A DNA stretch of 64,000 nucleotides from Anaeramoeba flamelloides (lineage: Eukaryota; Metamonada; Anaeramoebidae), in the NCBI GenBank assembly GCA_027625915.1, contig JANTQA010000012.1:14222501-14286500 (forward strand). The letters are read 5' to 3'. Position numbers and translations under genes: made by a program. The notes under the pieces were generated by a model that was given only the letters and a program-made list of their open reading frames with translations, was not told the DNA's origin and searched no databases. This document shows, piece after piece, positions 25,297 to 37,900 of this stretch. Numbering within the stretch: position 1 is the first letter of the stretch; every line of letters begins with the position of its first letter.

Positions 25297-26098
25297 TTTT
25301 CAAGAAAAATATCCTTGTATTTTAGATTAATTTAAACATAAAAAAATTAGTTTGTTTTGAGAAAGAGGTTCCCACTAAAATAGTATACATTTATGAGAAA
25401 GTGTTAGGGGTTTAAAAGTTAATTTCAGTAATCGATTTTTTTCTTATCTTCGTGTTAAAAAAACAAAAAACTTTTGTACGAAATAGGAACTTTTTGTTTG
25501 TAAATTTTCAATAAATTGACAATTTGGGTTTTGTAAAACAATAACTTTAAGTGATAAACGAACTACAAAGTTCTGAAACTAATTGGTTTGTTGTGTAATC
25601 GATAAGAAAAATTCATGAATTGAATTGAGTTAATTTGTTTTATGTTTCTAAATATTTTGTTATAATTAATGGGCAATATATGCTTCTAAAGGGTTCCTTT
25701 AAAACGAAATCGTTTACAAAGATCTCCTTTAATTAATACAAGTTCTAAAATAATGTTTGTTCTTCAAACATGAGATAAAAAATGATTGAAGAAATGTTTT
25801 CATGTTTTTGTCGAGAAAAACAATTTTAATAGCGCCTTGTTAATGATATGAAACAAATCTACTTTCTACGTATACCCTATGAACACAACCTTTTCTTAAA
25901 TCAATCTGAACATGAAAGCGAGAGTTCATCCTTGTTGAAAAATAACAAAAGATCGAACTATAACAAAATCTATCTCTTGACTTTGACAAAGTCTTCGGTA
26001 CTTTCAAGTCTTACAAACATTTTCAAAAGACCTTTCCAAATAATTCATTTTTTTCAAAAACAGTTCTTTTAATTTTTTATTATTTGATTTTCACCCCA

Positions 26099-28012
26099 AT
26101 GTCTTCAGGGAGCGAAAGCGATACGCCAAAAACCAAAAAAAAAAAAAAGAGGAGTTCACAGAAGCACAAATCAAAAAGCAGCACAAAAAAAAAAAGCTCG
26201 AGCCAAACTAAAAGAAGACACAATCACAAGAATTCAAGAAAAGTAAAAAATAAGAAAGAAAAAAAAAAAGATAAAGAAGAAAAAAAACTGGAGATTGAAA
26301 AAAAAAAAGAAAATAAAAAAATAAAAAATGAACTAGTGACAATTGAAAACGAAATCACTGATCTTAACAACAACTGTGATGAAATTGATAACGACATAAT
26401 ACATTTAAATAAAGAAATTACTAACAATACTTGCATTATAAGGGAAAACAAAAGAGATCTGGAAAATGAAAAAAAACGAAAAGAAAAGTTAGGAAGAGAA
26501 ATTGAAGAAAATAAAAAAATTTTTAAAAAAGTCGCCAAGGAAAGAATCCTTATAAGCCAGCGAAAAAATGAAAAAATGAAGATATTTGAGCAAAATACAA
26601 AAAAAACACAAGATCTTGAATCGACAATAATGAAGTTAAATTCCTTAATAGCGATGAATGACAATTTCCCACAATTAATTGAAATCAATGAAAAAAAGGA
26701 ATTACAATTAATTCAGGAAGAATCAGAAATTTTGGATCGGCAAATTAAAGAGCAAAAAGAATTACTCGTAAAGCTCAATAAACAATTCACAGAAACACAA
26801 GATCTATCAAGGAAACTAAAAGAGAAAAATGAGGAATTAAAAAAAAAAACAGAATCAAAAAAACAAGTTTTATTACAAATTGATCAATCTGAAAAGCAAT
26901 TAGATTGGGAACTAAATTACAAAAAGCTTGAAGATAAGAATAAAAAAGCAGAAAATCAAATCTACTATTATTCACAGCTCTTTTTTGAAAGTGAAAAAGA
27001 ATTATTAACAAATTATGAAAATCTCAAAAAAGAAGAAAAAATAGATTTGAAAAAGAAACTTCAAGAGAGAAAAAGTTCGATTTCGGATGTTAATAAAGAA
27101 ATAACGAATAAAAATAATGAAGAAAAAAAAGAACAAAAAATAGAACAGCAACAAGATGAAAAAAAAACTAAGAATAAAGATCTACAACAACCTCAACAAC
27201 AAAATAAAGAAAAAGAAGTCATAACAAATAAAAAACAATTAGTCAACGAAAAAGGAAAGGAAAAGGAAAAAGAGCCAGAAAAGGAAAAAGAGCCAGAAAA
27301 GGAAAAAGAGCCAGAAAAGGAAAAGGAAAAGGAAAACGGAAAAGAAAAGGAAAAAGAAAATAAAGGGGACAAGGATAAAGAACAAGAAAAGGAAACAGAA
27401 CCAAAAAATCAAAAAGAAAATGAAAAGAGGAAAGAACATGAAAATAAAAAAGAACCAAAAAAGGAAAAGGAAAAGGAAAAGGAAAAGGAAAAGGAAAACG
27501 GAAAAGAAAATGACAAGAATAAAGAAACGGACAAGGGGAAAGAACAAGAAACAGAAACAGAACCAAAAAAAGAAAAAGAAATGGAAAAGAGAAAAGAGTA
27601 TGAAAAGGAAAAAGAACAAGAAAACGAAAAGGAAAACGAAAACGAAAAGGAAAACGGAAAAGAAAAGGAAAAAGAAAAGAAAAGGAGTCAAGGGAAAGAA
27701 CAAGAAAATGAACAAGAAAAAAAAAATGAAAAAGAAAATGGAAAATTAAATGAAAACAATACCGGACCCAAAATGGGGAATGAAAAAGAAAAACAAGAAG
27801 ACATCGGAAAGGTGAAAGAAGAAGAAATAGCTCTTGATAAAAATGAAACAGATTCTGACCAAAAAAATAAACAAAAAAAAGAAAAGGATCAAAAAGAAGT
27901 ACTCAAAAATGATAAGAAAAAAAAAGACCAAAAAATTGAAGAAGGAAAAAACAAAACTGTGCAAATAAATAAAAATGATCAAACCACTGAAAAGAAAAAG
28001 AAAAAAAACTAG
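26099..28012 (+). CDS. Charged coiled-coil protein with KEKE tail
   Basis: A single-exon ORF of 637 residues, family not recognised. The ATG at 26099 gives MSSGSESDTPK; the open frame extends only five codons further up, without an ATG. Residues 1-70 are a Ser/Lys-rich basic head. Residues about 70-340 show long heptad-like Leu/Ile spacing typical of a coiled coil (for example LENEKKRKEKLGREIEENKK). Residues about 340-637 are almost wholly Lys, Glu, Asn and Gln, including a repeated EKEKEP unit, as in KEKE-type disordered tails. No signal peptide or membrane segment is seen. A scaffold or filament-associated role is possible, but the sequence does not show a function. Confidence 0.8.
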   Translation: MSSGSESDTPKTKKKKKRSSQKHKSKSSTKKKSSSQTKRRHNHKNSRKVKNKKEKKKDKEEKKLEIEKKKENKKIKNELVTIENEITDLNNNCDEIDNDIIHLNKEITNNTCIIRENKRDLENEKKRKEKLGREIEENKKIFKKVAKERILISQRKNEKMKIFEQNTKKTQDLESTIMKLNSLIAMNDNFPQLIEINEKKELQLIQEESEILDRQIKEQKELLVKLNKQFTETQDLSRKLKEKNEELKKKTESKKQVLLQIDQSEKQLDWELNYKKLEDKNKKAENQIYYYSQLFFESEKELLTNYENLKKEEKIDLKKKLQERKSSISDVNKEITNKNNEEKKEQKIEQQQDEKKTKNKDLQQPQQQNKEKEVITNKKQLVNEKGKEKEKEPEKEKEPEKEKEPEKEKEKENGKEKEKENKGDKDKEQEKETEPKNQKENEKRKEHENKKEPKKEKEKEKEKEKENGKENDKNKETDKGKEQETETEPKKEKEMEKRKEYEKEKEQENEKENENEKENGKEKEKEKKRSQGKEQENEQEKKNEKENGKLNENNTGPKMGNEKEKQEDIGKVKEEEIALDKNETDSDQKNKQKKEKDQKEVLKNDKKKKDQKIEEGKNKTVQINKNDQTTEKKKKKN

Positions 28013-29647
28013 TAAATAAAATAATTTTTCTGGTTTTAAAGTACCAAATAATAAAAGAAAAAAAAATAAAGAAACTTTACAACATAAAATGAGTTTTCAA
28101 TTTTTTTTATTTATTTTTAAAATATATACAAAAAAAATTAATTATTTATTTCAAGAATTTATTTTTTTTTTTTTTTATTTATTTGAAATATTTAATGGTT
28201 ATTTGGAAAAAATAACAACAATAATATTTCCCAATAAATACCCCTTTTTTATATCTATTTTTTAATTTTATTTTATTTGTAATTATGTTCTCCCTTTGTT
28301 TATTGGACAAGTCAAATATATATATATATAATTTCGGTGTTCTGAAATTCGTTCAATTTTGAAAAACAATTGGAATCTCAAATTTGAAAATTACCATTTT
28401 TTTCAATAAAATAAGAAGATTTTAAGTAATATGTTAACATATGAAGAGAATTAGGGGGCAGAAATTCCAAATTAGTTGATTTTTTTTTATATTTTTGGTT
28501 TCGTAGAGTTTTGACGTCATATATCGTTAATATAGTGGTAATGAAAAAGAAATTACAAAAGAGATATTACAAAATATATTATTTTTTAAAAAAATTTCAT
28601 GATATATTGCTTTAAAGAGTAATTTATATGCAGAAGACGAATTAAATATACTAAATACTTGAGTAGTAATTCAAAAATTGTTAATTAATATTATTAAAAA
28701 AAAAATAAAAAATCAAAAAATTATTATTTTTTTAAAAAATGAACATAAAATAATTAAAAAAATTATGCACTGATAAGCACAAAATAATTCTTAAATTTTA
28801 TTTTGATTTGATTGTTTAAATTTATCTTTATTTTCCTTCACCACAAGGAAAAACTTATTATAAATTAGTATTTCGAAATCTATTGTATCATGATATGTTG
28901 TCATGGAAAGAAAAAACTTTGTATTATATCTACACTGTTGAATTCCTATATTTATTGTTGTTTTAGTGAAAAAAATTAAAAGTATCAGTAATATGTAATG
29001 GGATATTCTAATTTGTAAAGTATTTTCAATAGTATAATTGTGAATTCATATTTATTTTTCAAAAACATCTTTATCTTCTTAATCTTCTTTTTTGTAAAAG
29101 TTTTTACATTTTAAAGAGATTTCAACAAGAAAGCCAAAAAAGTTTTTTTATTTATCACAAAGATCTTTTAATTCTTGCATTTTCTGTGGAGTTTGTCTAT
29201 ATGTGATAAAATATTTTAGAAGATACTCTTATATACTATTGTTTCAACACTTATTTTTCTTAATTGATAATTAAATGTTTATTGTCTTGAAATTTTTAAA
29301 TGTGAATATTTTATTAAAGGAAAAAATCATTTTTAACTTCTTTTCTTTTTATTTTATTTAAATATATAAATGATCTACAATGAGTAATCTACAAATCTTT
29401 TATAATTTTTTTATTGGAAAATAATTTTTATATAACTGAATTCCACTCAACAGACCAAGCGAAAAATGAAAATTTTATTTTTTTTTAATAATGGACAAAA
29501 TATTATTTAGAAATAAGATAAATTATAAACTTCCATTGAAAGTTGATATTCATAAAAGAAATACTCAAATAAAATATAAAAATCTAAAAAAAAAAAAAAA
29601 AAAAAAATCTATCTCGAAATACAACATTATAAATCACAATCATAATA

Positions 29648-30305
<658 letters not shown>

Positions 30306-31150
30306 ACATTTGGTTAATAAAATTTTGATTGATGAGTTAATAGTGGATCTTTATCCCAAGGCTGTTTTTTAATTGGTTTATTTTCTTTTTTTTTTACGGT
30401 CGTTTCAATCAACTATAGAATCGATTTTTCATTATTTTTTATTTTTTTATGATCAAGTTATTCTTGGCATTTATTTTCTCGGACTTGTTTATTATCTAGT
30501 AACCATTTGATATTTTTCGTTTTTAACTCTTTTTCACAAAAAAAAACAATACCCTTAGAAAATATGAAAAATGATAATTACTAATTAATCTTTTAATTAC
30601 TTAAATGAAAAATAATTTGCAAAAGAAAAAAGATTTTTTTAAACAATAGGCCACAATGTTAAAGATAACTATTAGATAAATTAAAATTTTAATATTTGAG
30701 CAATTTTCTACCTTTATTTTCGTCACGTTTTAAATGGCAAGTAAAAAAGATAAAATTGTGTTTTTTTTATTAATATAATTCAAAATATACGGATACCTGG
30801 ATACTTGGTTTTTCAATATATTGTGAATTTAGTAAAAAATACATTATATGAACTATTTTTCAGTCAAAGAGGTCCAGTTTTAATGGGTGAAATACATGTG
30901 ATTAAAGTTTTTGCCCAATATTAGAAGAAAAAATTTATTTTGGAAATTTTCAAATTTGAAATTATTTTTTAACAGTTTATTTTTTTTTTTCAATTTTTTT
31001 TTTTACACCTAATTCAGCTGCAAAAAATTTTTTTTATTACAAGATCAATAGTCACTTGGTAAAAATGTGTTATTCTGAGGTTATTGAACCCAAGGAAATG
31101 ATTGTTGAGAAATCAAATTGATTTCTATTGGAATTTTATTCAATCTTTAA

Positions 31151-31317
31151 TCCTGATATTTGAATACTAAATGTGTAAAAATTTTCACTTCATTTTCATT
31201 TCCTTTTTCAAATAGAGACCAAAAATGCCAACAAACTTCTTTTGAGGACTTGTTTTCTAAAAGAAAAGTTTGGAAAATGAAGTGAAAATTGTTTCCTGTT
31301 TATTATTTAAATACCAG
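31151..31317. mobile_element. Short TIR element (about 167 bp)
   Basis: The arms share AATTTTCACTTCATTTTC (31179-31197 and its complement at 31263-31283) and, more loosely, CTGATATTTGAATACTAAA against CTGGTATTTAAATAATAAA at the outer ends. No ORF and no second copy are seen. Confidence 0.5.
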
Positions 31318-32117
31318 TAGAAAGTCACAAAGAACTTTATTTTTTTTCTCAATGGTTACCTAAGAATTTGAAGTTATTCAATTTTTAAGAAAATCTATTT
31401 ATTAATTAGTTTTCTTTCAGACTTATATCAAAAATAATTTGATGTACATTATTCTGTCACTTTCTTATTTGTTCTTCAAAGGTCAATTATATAAAATAAT
31501 TGATATTTAAAAAAAATCTTGAAACCCTTTTACAGAAACAAAGTTTAGATTAAATTCTCATGTGTAGTATATTTTTTAAGAGATATATAAACTCCATTCC
31601 AAAATTTTTGACACACTCAAAATCAAAAATAGGTAAAAAAAAAATCAAAATTTGTTTTATTGTATCAAAAGTAACATAAATCAGATTTAAGTAAATTATT
31701 ATTAATGTGTTTATAAGTAATCATTTTTATTCAAATAAAAAAAATATATAAAACTCAAAAATAAAAATCTGTCTGTCCCCAATAATAAAACATCATAAAA
31801 AATGTATTGGTAAATTCGTATCTATTTCACTAACAATTGCTGATCGATCAAATTATAAGATGCCATCTACCAATTGTATGTGATTTTTCTCAATTTAACA
31901 AACTCAAAATTAAACTTCTATCAAAAATTCGAAAAAAAATTTACGGATCTAAGGAAAAAGATTAAGTAACTGTAAAAAAGGTATTGAAAACGAAACAAAA
32001 AAGAAAAAAAATAAAATGGTTTGTCAAATTAAAATTATTTTCAAATTTGATGTAAAGTGAAGTATTGTTATTCTTTCAAATGTTTAAATTGTGAACAAAT
32101 TTTCAAATTTTAGTTTA

Positions 32118-32157
<40 letters not shown>

Positions 32158-32487
32158 AAGAAATTGCTTTACCACACTCATATGTTACAAAATTCAAAAA
32201 AAAAATCTAATTTATAGAAATTGGCAATTCTTCTTTAAGTAATAATAAACTAAAGAATCAACCAATTGAAATTTTGTTTTTTAGAAAAACATAGTAAATA
32301 TTTAACCAATGGCAGTTTTTTATAATATTAAAAACTTTACATAATAATAAATTAAAGGTCTCTCACTTACCAAATTAAATTAATTCTTAAATTTAGAATA
32401 TAATATTTAAAGAATATTCAATTTAAATAATGTGGGTGGGTAGTACAAATAAAAATTAAATCTGAGTTTCTGAATTAATTTTTCTAA

Positions 32488-32693
32488 AATATTTTTGAAA
32501 AATATCGACAGATTTAAAATGTTATTGGAAGGCTCGATAGTTTTATACCATATTCTTATCAAAAATTTTTTTTAATGTTTAGATCCTATCCATTTTTTCT
32601 AAATATTCAACTTTTTAACTTTTGAAAATTTTTGTTTTTTATTTTCCTTTTCGTTTTCTTTTTCTTTTTCTTTTAGACAAATTTATGATCTTC

Positions 32694-32732
<39 letters not shown>

Positions 32733-33092
32733 TCAAGTGAAAAAAAAAAAAGATCTTTGAAAAAATACCAATAATAATTAAAACAATTGTTACAATGTTT
32801 TACTTTTTAAAATGAATTTCATTATTATCGAAAAAATTTTCGTTGTTAACGTTTTTTCCAGTAAAAGTTCAGTTATAAAAACTGGGTAATATCCATTTCA
32901 AAAATTGTGACTTTTTTTTTAAAAGTTTTTGGTTTTTATTTTTTTTTAATTTATTAAATATCAGGTTTTTATATATTTCATTTATAATTAAAAAGTGAAA
33001 TTCAAATCAGATTTAAAAATTAATTGTTCTTGAATACAAAAGGATTTGTTTTTTCTTTAATTTTATATTTTAGAGGAGTCACAATTTTGGAA
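32488..33092. mobile_element. TIR element L, copy L2 (diverged)
   Basis: About 605 bp, collinear with L1 and L3 but more worn: a CGACAGATTTAAAATG left edge, a CCATTTTTTCTAAAT block, AAAAGATCAAGTG, TTCAAAAATTGTGACTT and the right end GAGGAGTCACAATTTTGGAAAGGGAGT. A LINE relic begins within 200 bp of its right end. Confidence 0.65.
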
Positions 33093-33269
33093 AGGGAGTT
33101 TATATGAATAAATTTGCTAATTTTTATTTATTATAAGTGAATAATAATAATATATATTTATTAATATGTATTGAAAAATTTTATCTAAAACTGTAATGTA
33201 AAATGTATTTAATGTTTTGTATAATAAAAATTTTAAATAAAAATTATTGAAAATTATGTTTTTTAAAAT

Positions 33270-34632
33270 AAAAATAAAAATACAGAATACTTTGTAGTTA
33301 CTATATCCATACAAAAATGTTTTGACTCTATACAACACTCGTTAATATATCAATCTATTAAAAAATTTATCAAAAATGAAACAATTAAAAATTGGCTCTT
33401 GAGATATTACAAAAAAGAAGGAATTGGATTTTATCAAGGAGATCCCTTATCGCCAATTCTCTTCGCATTTATATCTCATTTCCTACTAGAAAAGTTAAAA
33501 ACTTTAGCTGTCCATGTTCAAATGTATGCAGATGATCTTATTCTTATTATGAAAGGGCCATTAATCTCTCTAAAAATTAATTTAGAAAGGATTTTTGAAA
33601 TAATAAAAAGATTCGGGATGAACCCACATAATAAAAAAACCAAATATAAAAAAGAATTAAAAGATATTATTTATCTTGGGATTTGGTTAGAAAAAAACAC
33701 ACATCTTGAATATAATTTCAAAAAAGTAGAAAAGTCCTTGGAAACACTTAATCGATTGTTTCAACAAAATAAACTCAACAATGGAGTCAAAATAACTTCT
33801 TTCAAAGCTCTCATTTTAAGTCAACTTTATTATGTTCTTGAAATAGTTGACTTGAAACAAAATGATTTTGAAAGAATTGATAGATTTATCAATAAATCAG
33901 TCACAAATTTCTTACAAATTAATATCCATTCACCTCGATTAATTTATAAAACTGAAGCAAAAATTGATCTCGCTAGATTAAAAAGTATACCGAAGAAAAT
34001 ATAAATTGATAGAAAAATTAGATTTCTTAAATTTAAAAAAATTAAAAACAATAGTAAATTTTCGAAAATTGGAAAATGAAAATATTAATTGGCACACTAA
34101 GGGATTAAAATTATTAGATTTAGAATTAAAAGTTTTTCGATTAACCAAATTGGAAAATTCACCTAGTTGGAAAGTTCAACAATATCTAAAAATTATAAAA
34201 CAACAAAATTGCAATTTCAAACAACAAAAATATTTAAACTGGAAAGCTTCAAAAACAATTCTAAAATTTCGAAATTTTACTAATTGTTTAAATAGGTACT
34301 CTTATGTAACAAGTAAAAATAAAAATAAAAATTGTGATTTATGTAAAGAAAAGTTAAATATTGATATCATTGAAGATTTCGATCATTTTTTATGGGACTG
34401 TCCGGCCTATAAAATAAATCGAAAAATCTGGATATCTGAATTTTTTGAAAAAATAAAAAAATTAGTAATATCTCCGATATTATTAATAGAAAGAATTCAT
34501 CATATATATTATCATTAGTAAGTGATAATAAAATTTGTGATTCTTTAAAAAAATTTCTAAAAAAAGTTTAGAAATTAGGGCACACAGGAGAAAAGCAATT
34601 TTCTCTCTTCAAAAATAAAAAAAAAAAAGAAA
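33270..34632 (+). mobile_element. Decayed LINE (non-LTR retrotransposon), 5'-truncated
   Basis: The open reading starts within the reverse transcriptase domain. QKCFDSIQHS matches motif A (usually DxxKAFD), but the first, catalytic Asp is replaced by Ser (SIQKCFD). GFYQGDPLSPILF is the next motif and MYADDLI the catalytic YxDD box. A single-base frameshift near 34003 separates the thumb region. The second part ends with a zf-RVT-like zinc knuckle (CDLC, then HFLWDC). A short 3' tail ends in an A-rich run at about 34610-34632, as expected for target-primed insertion. The N-terminal endonuclease part is missing. The motif A change and frameshift make this copy inactive. It lies just downstream of the formin gene's 3' end. 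Confidence 0.85.
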
Positions 34633-34924
34633 ATTATGTTTTTTATTGATTGAATTAAAAAAAAAAAAAGATAAGAAAAGAAAGGTAATATAAAATATAA
34701 AATATTAAAAAAGAAAAGACAAGTTAAATCAAAAGAAATGTGTGTCTACAACTTTTAGAAAAAAAATAGTTTGTAAAATAATTATCAAAGTAAAATTAAA
34801 TAAAACTAATCGTAAAATTAAATATAATTGTAAAATTTTTAAAAATCAAAATCAAAATAATAATAAGAATAATAATAATAATAAGAATAATAAGAATAAG
34901 AATAAGAATGACAAATTACACAAA

Positions 34925-37900
34925 TTAATTTTCATCATTCACCATAGTAATATCAATTTTGGTTCTTAAAGTTTTAAAGATGCCCTCAAGTAGGCCAACA
35001 CCTGATTGTTTTGCTCTGGGGAAAGTGGTAGTGGTTCTTTGTAACCCGGATTCATTTAATATCCTATCCAATTTTTTACAGAAATCAAAAATTGGAGCAA
35101 AGAAATCTGAGGGTTTCAATTTATAGTCTTCACCAAAATAGGAAATGGTTTCAGAAAATCTTTTTTGACAATTTGAAAAGCTATTGACGCACTTTTTAAA
35201 CTCGCTAATGGCGTCATTTAAGAAGGGGTTCATGATCTTAAAAAACAAAAGATTAATTTGGTTATTGTCATTATTGTTGATGATATTCTTGTCGTTATTT
35301 CGATGATGTTCAAAGTGAGATAATTCGTTTTGGATTGCCTTCAATCCAAAATTGATTTTGAGAAATTCCTTTTTAATAAAAGAGTTTTTCGTTCTTGTTG
35401 CTGCGCTCAGATGAGGGAGTTGGCTCAAGAGTTGCTTAGCGTCTGGGTATTTAAGCTTTAAAAAGTAGCCCAAATAGTGTAACAAATTGGGGCTGTTAAT
35501 ATTGTTGCCCTTGACGTTATATAATTTTGTTAACGAGCTTAGCTTGAACCCATGCGCGCCGCCTCTGAATGTGCCGCCGTTTAAATAGTTGCCGATTGCC
35601 AGGATTACTCTTAGAATGGTTTTCAGTGATTTGCTTGACCTCAATTCATTGCACGCCAACAGGATATCCTCGTTCATTGTATTTATTTTCTTAATTTTGT
35701 CTTTGAAGGTCCTCTGGCAATACCAGGAATTGAGCTTATTCAAAAAATTGGGTATAACGCTCATTTCGATTAAAAATTCTTCTCCCCTGCCAATATTTAT
35801 TGAATTTGAATTGAGAAAGTTATTATCATTTTTTTTGATTTCCTTATATTCTGCGATTTTCGAAAACTCTGAATTCGTTGATGACAAGTCGATCAAGTCC
35901 TTTAATTGCTGCACTGAAATCGCCTTCTCATCAAAATTCATTATTCCTGCTTTTAATTCGCCCAACGGTATGTTTATTTTGTTTAATACAGTTTCGTATT
36001 TGATTGATCGTTCCTTGGACAAGACTTTTATTTCTTTCTTGTTGTTAAGAATTTCATTCAATGTGTCTGAGAGATTGAAATATTTTTCCAATTTTTCAGT
36101 ATTTAATTCAACCTTCTCCATTGATATCTTTGACCAGATGGTATTCTGAATTTTCTGTTGCGAGATGGGCTTCCAATTTAAATTTTTCATTTGCACTTTT
36201 GGTATATTTTGATTCTCATCAGGCTTGTTGTCGTTAGCATTATCATTATCATTATTGTGATCATTTTCTTGATTTTTATTGCTTGGCTTTGTACTATTAA
36301 GAATGTTTAGCATTAATTCCTTTTCTCCATCTTCTTCTTCATAATTTGCCATTAATTGCCTATTAAATTCTTTATTTTCTTCATCAATTTTTTTAATTAA
36401 ATTTTCAAATTTTATTCTTTTTTTACCAAAGCCATAAGTATTCTCATCATAATAATCATCATCATCATCATCATTGAGTGTGTTCTTTGGGGGGGTTAAA
36501 TGGATACCATCTTCCTTTCCATCTATTGCATTTTCTTTTTCAATTTCTTTTTCGTTTTCTTTTTCGTTTTCTTTTTCCTTTTCCTTTCCAATCTCCTCAT
36601 TTTTATTCTTATTTTCGTCATTTTTTAATGTAGATTTGGATTCGATTAAATCATTTAATTGTAATTTAAAATCATTTTCCAACTGCTTAACATTTTTTTC
36701 ATGTTCAGTTTGTAATTCAATATAATTCTGTAATTCTTCCGATAATGTAACTAATTCTTCTTCATATTCGTTAATTTTGTTATTGTTCGTTAACTTGGTT
36801 TCCATGATTGTTTGCATTTTTTTCGAGATTCTCCTCCTTTCTAAGACCATATCATTATTAATCTCCTTCATATGCATTTGGTAAAATAATATTTCATTAT
36901 TGATTTTCCCAATTAATGATTGTGAAATGTTTTTTGAATTGCTGATTAATAATTTACCTATATTATTCTCTTTCAAGATTTCAATTTTCAATTTTCTTAT
37001 TTGGTTTTCCAGTTGGTTTAATTTTGAACGATCTTCAAGCAAAATATTATCAAGAATATTATTTTCTTGTAAATATTTTAATTTCGATTGCAATCCGTTG
37101 ATCTTCACCTCCAGTGATTTTTCAATATTTTTTTCATTTTTCCTTAATTCCTCATAATCATTTTTGAGCTTGATATTGTTATTTTCCAAATAATTGTTTT
37201 CCTTGATCGACTGTGTTATTTCCTTATTCATTTCTTCCATGATTACCTCCTGTTGCTTGATTTCCAATTCATAGCTTTTTATTTGTTCATCCTTTTCAGT
37301 TAATTCCTTTCCAATTTCTTCCTCTGTTTTGGTAATTTCGGGCAAGATGCTCCCCTCTTGCTGTTGCTTCAATAATTCTTGTTCATAAATGTATCGAATT
37401 TCATCTATATTGTTCAAATAATTTTCGATCTTGTTTTCAAAATATTGTTTCAATTTTGTAATCGTTTGCTGGTATGCAGTTGAGTTCAATTGTTGCTTTC
37501 CAATTATTAATTTCTGTTTTTTCAATTTTATTTCGCCGAATTGTAAATTATTTTTTTTATTATTGATTATAATTTTTAAATTTTCGATTTTTTGTTTGTC
37601 CATTATTTTGACATTATTTAAATCTTCGATCAGGCTATTTATTTTTTTGACATAATATTCTTTTCCTTTTTCTAAATTTTCAATTTTATAATCCAAATCC
37701 TTCTCATTGTAAAAATTTTTGCTTTTGTTATTTTTAATTAATTCTATTCTTTGCTTATAGGATTCTTTTAATAATTCAATTTCCTTTTTATAATTTTCAT
37801 TTTTGAGTTTAGATTCACATAACTGCTTAATTAAATTCTGGATTTCATTCAAATATTTTTCTTTTTCATTAATATAACTTTTTTTTAATTCCAAAAATTG

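Larger units (their letters stand above)
23104..26098. other. Intergenic region, RRM gene to coiled-coil gene
   Basis: About 3 kb. Two minus-strand coding scraps are described separately (23275-23433, 25165-25296). A short block near 24040 (CAGTCAAAGGAGCCCAGTTTTA) recurs near 30865. A + strand ORF at 25848-26072 reads plausibly but has no recognisable domain and lies just upstream of the next gene. Otherwise AT-rich sequence. Confidence 0.5.

Noticed and set aside
27239-27715. Long minus-strand ORFs rich in Phe and Leu under the coiled-coil gene
   Set aside because: Antisense shadow of Lys/Glu codons; no domain and no own start context.
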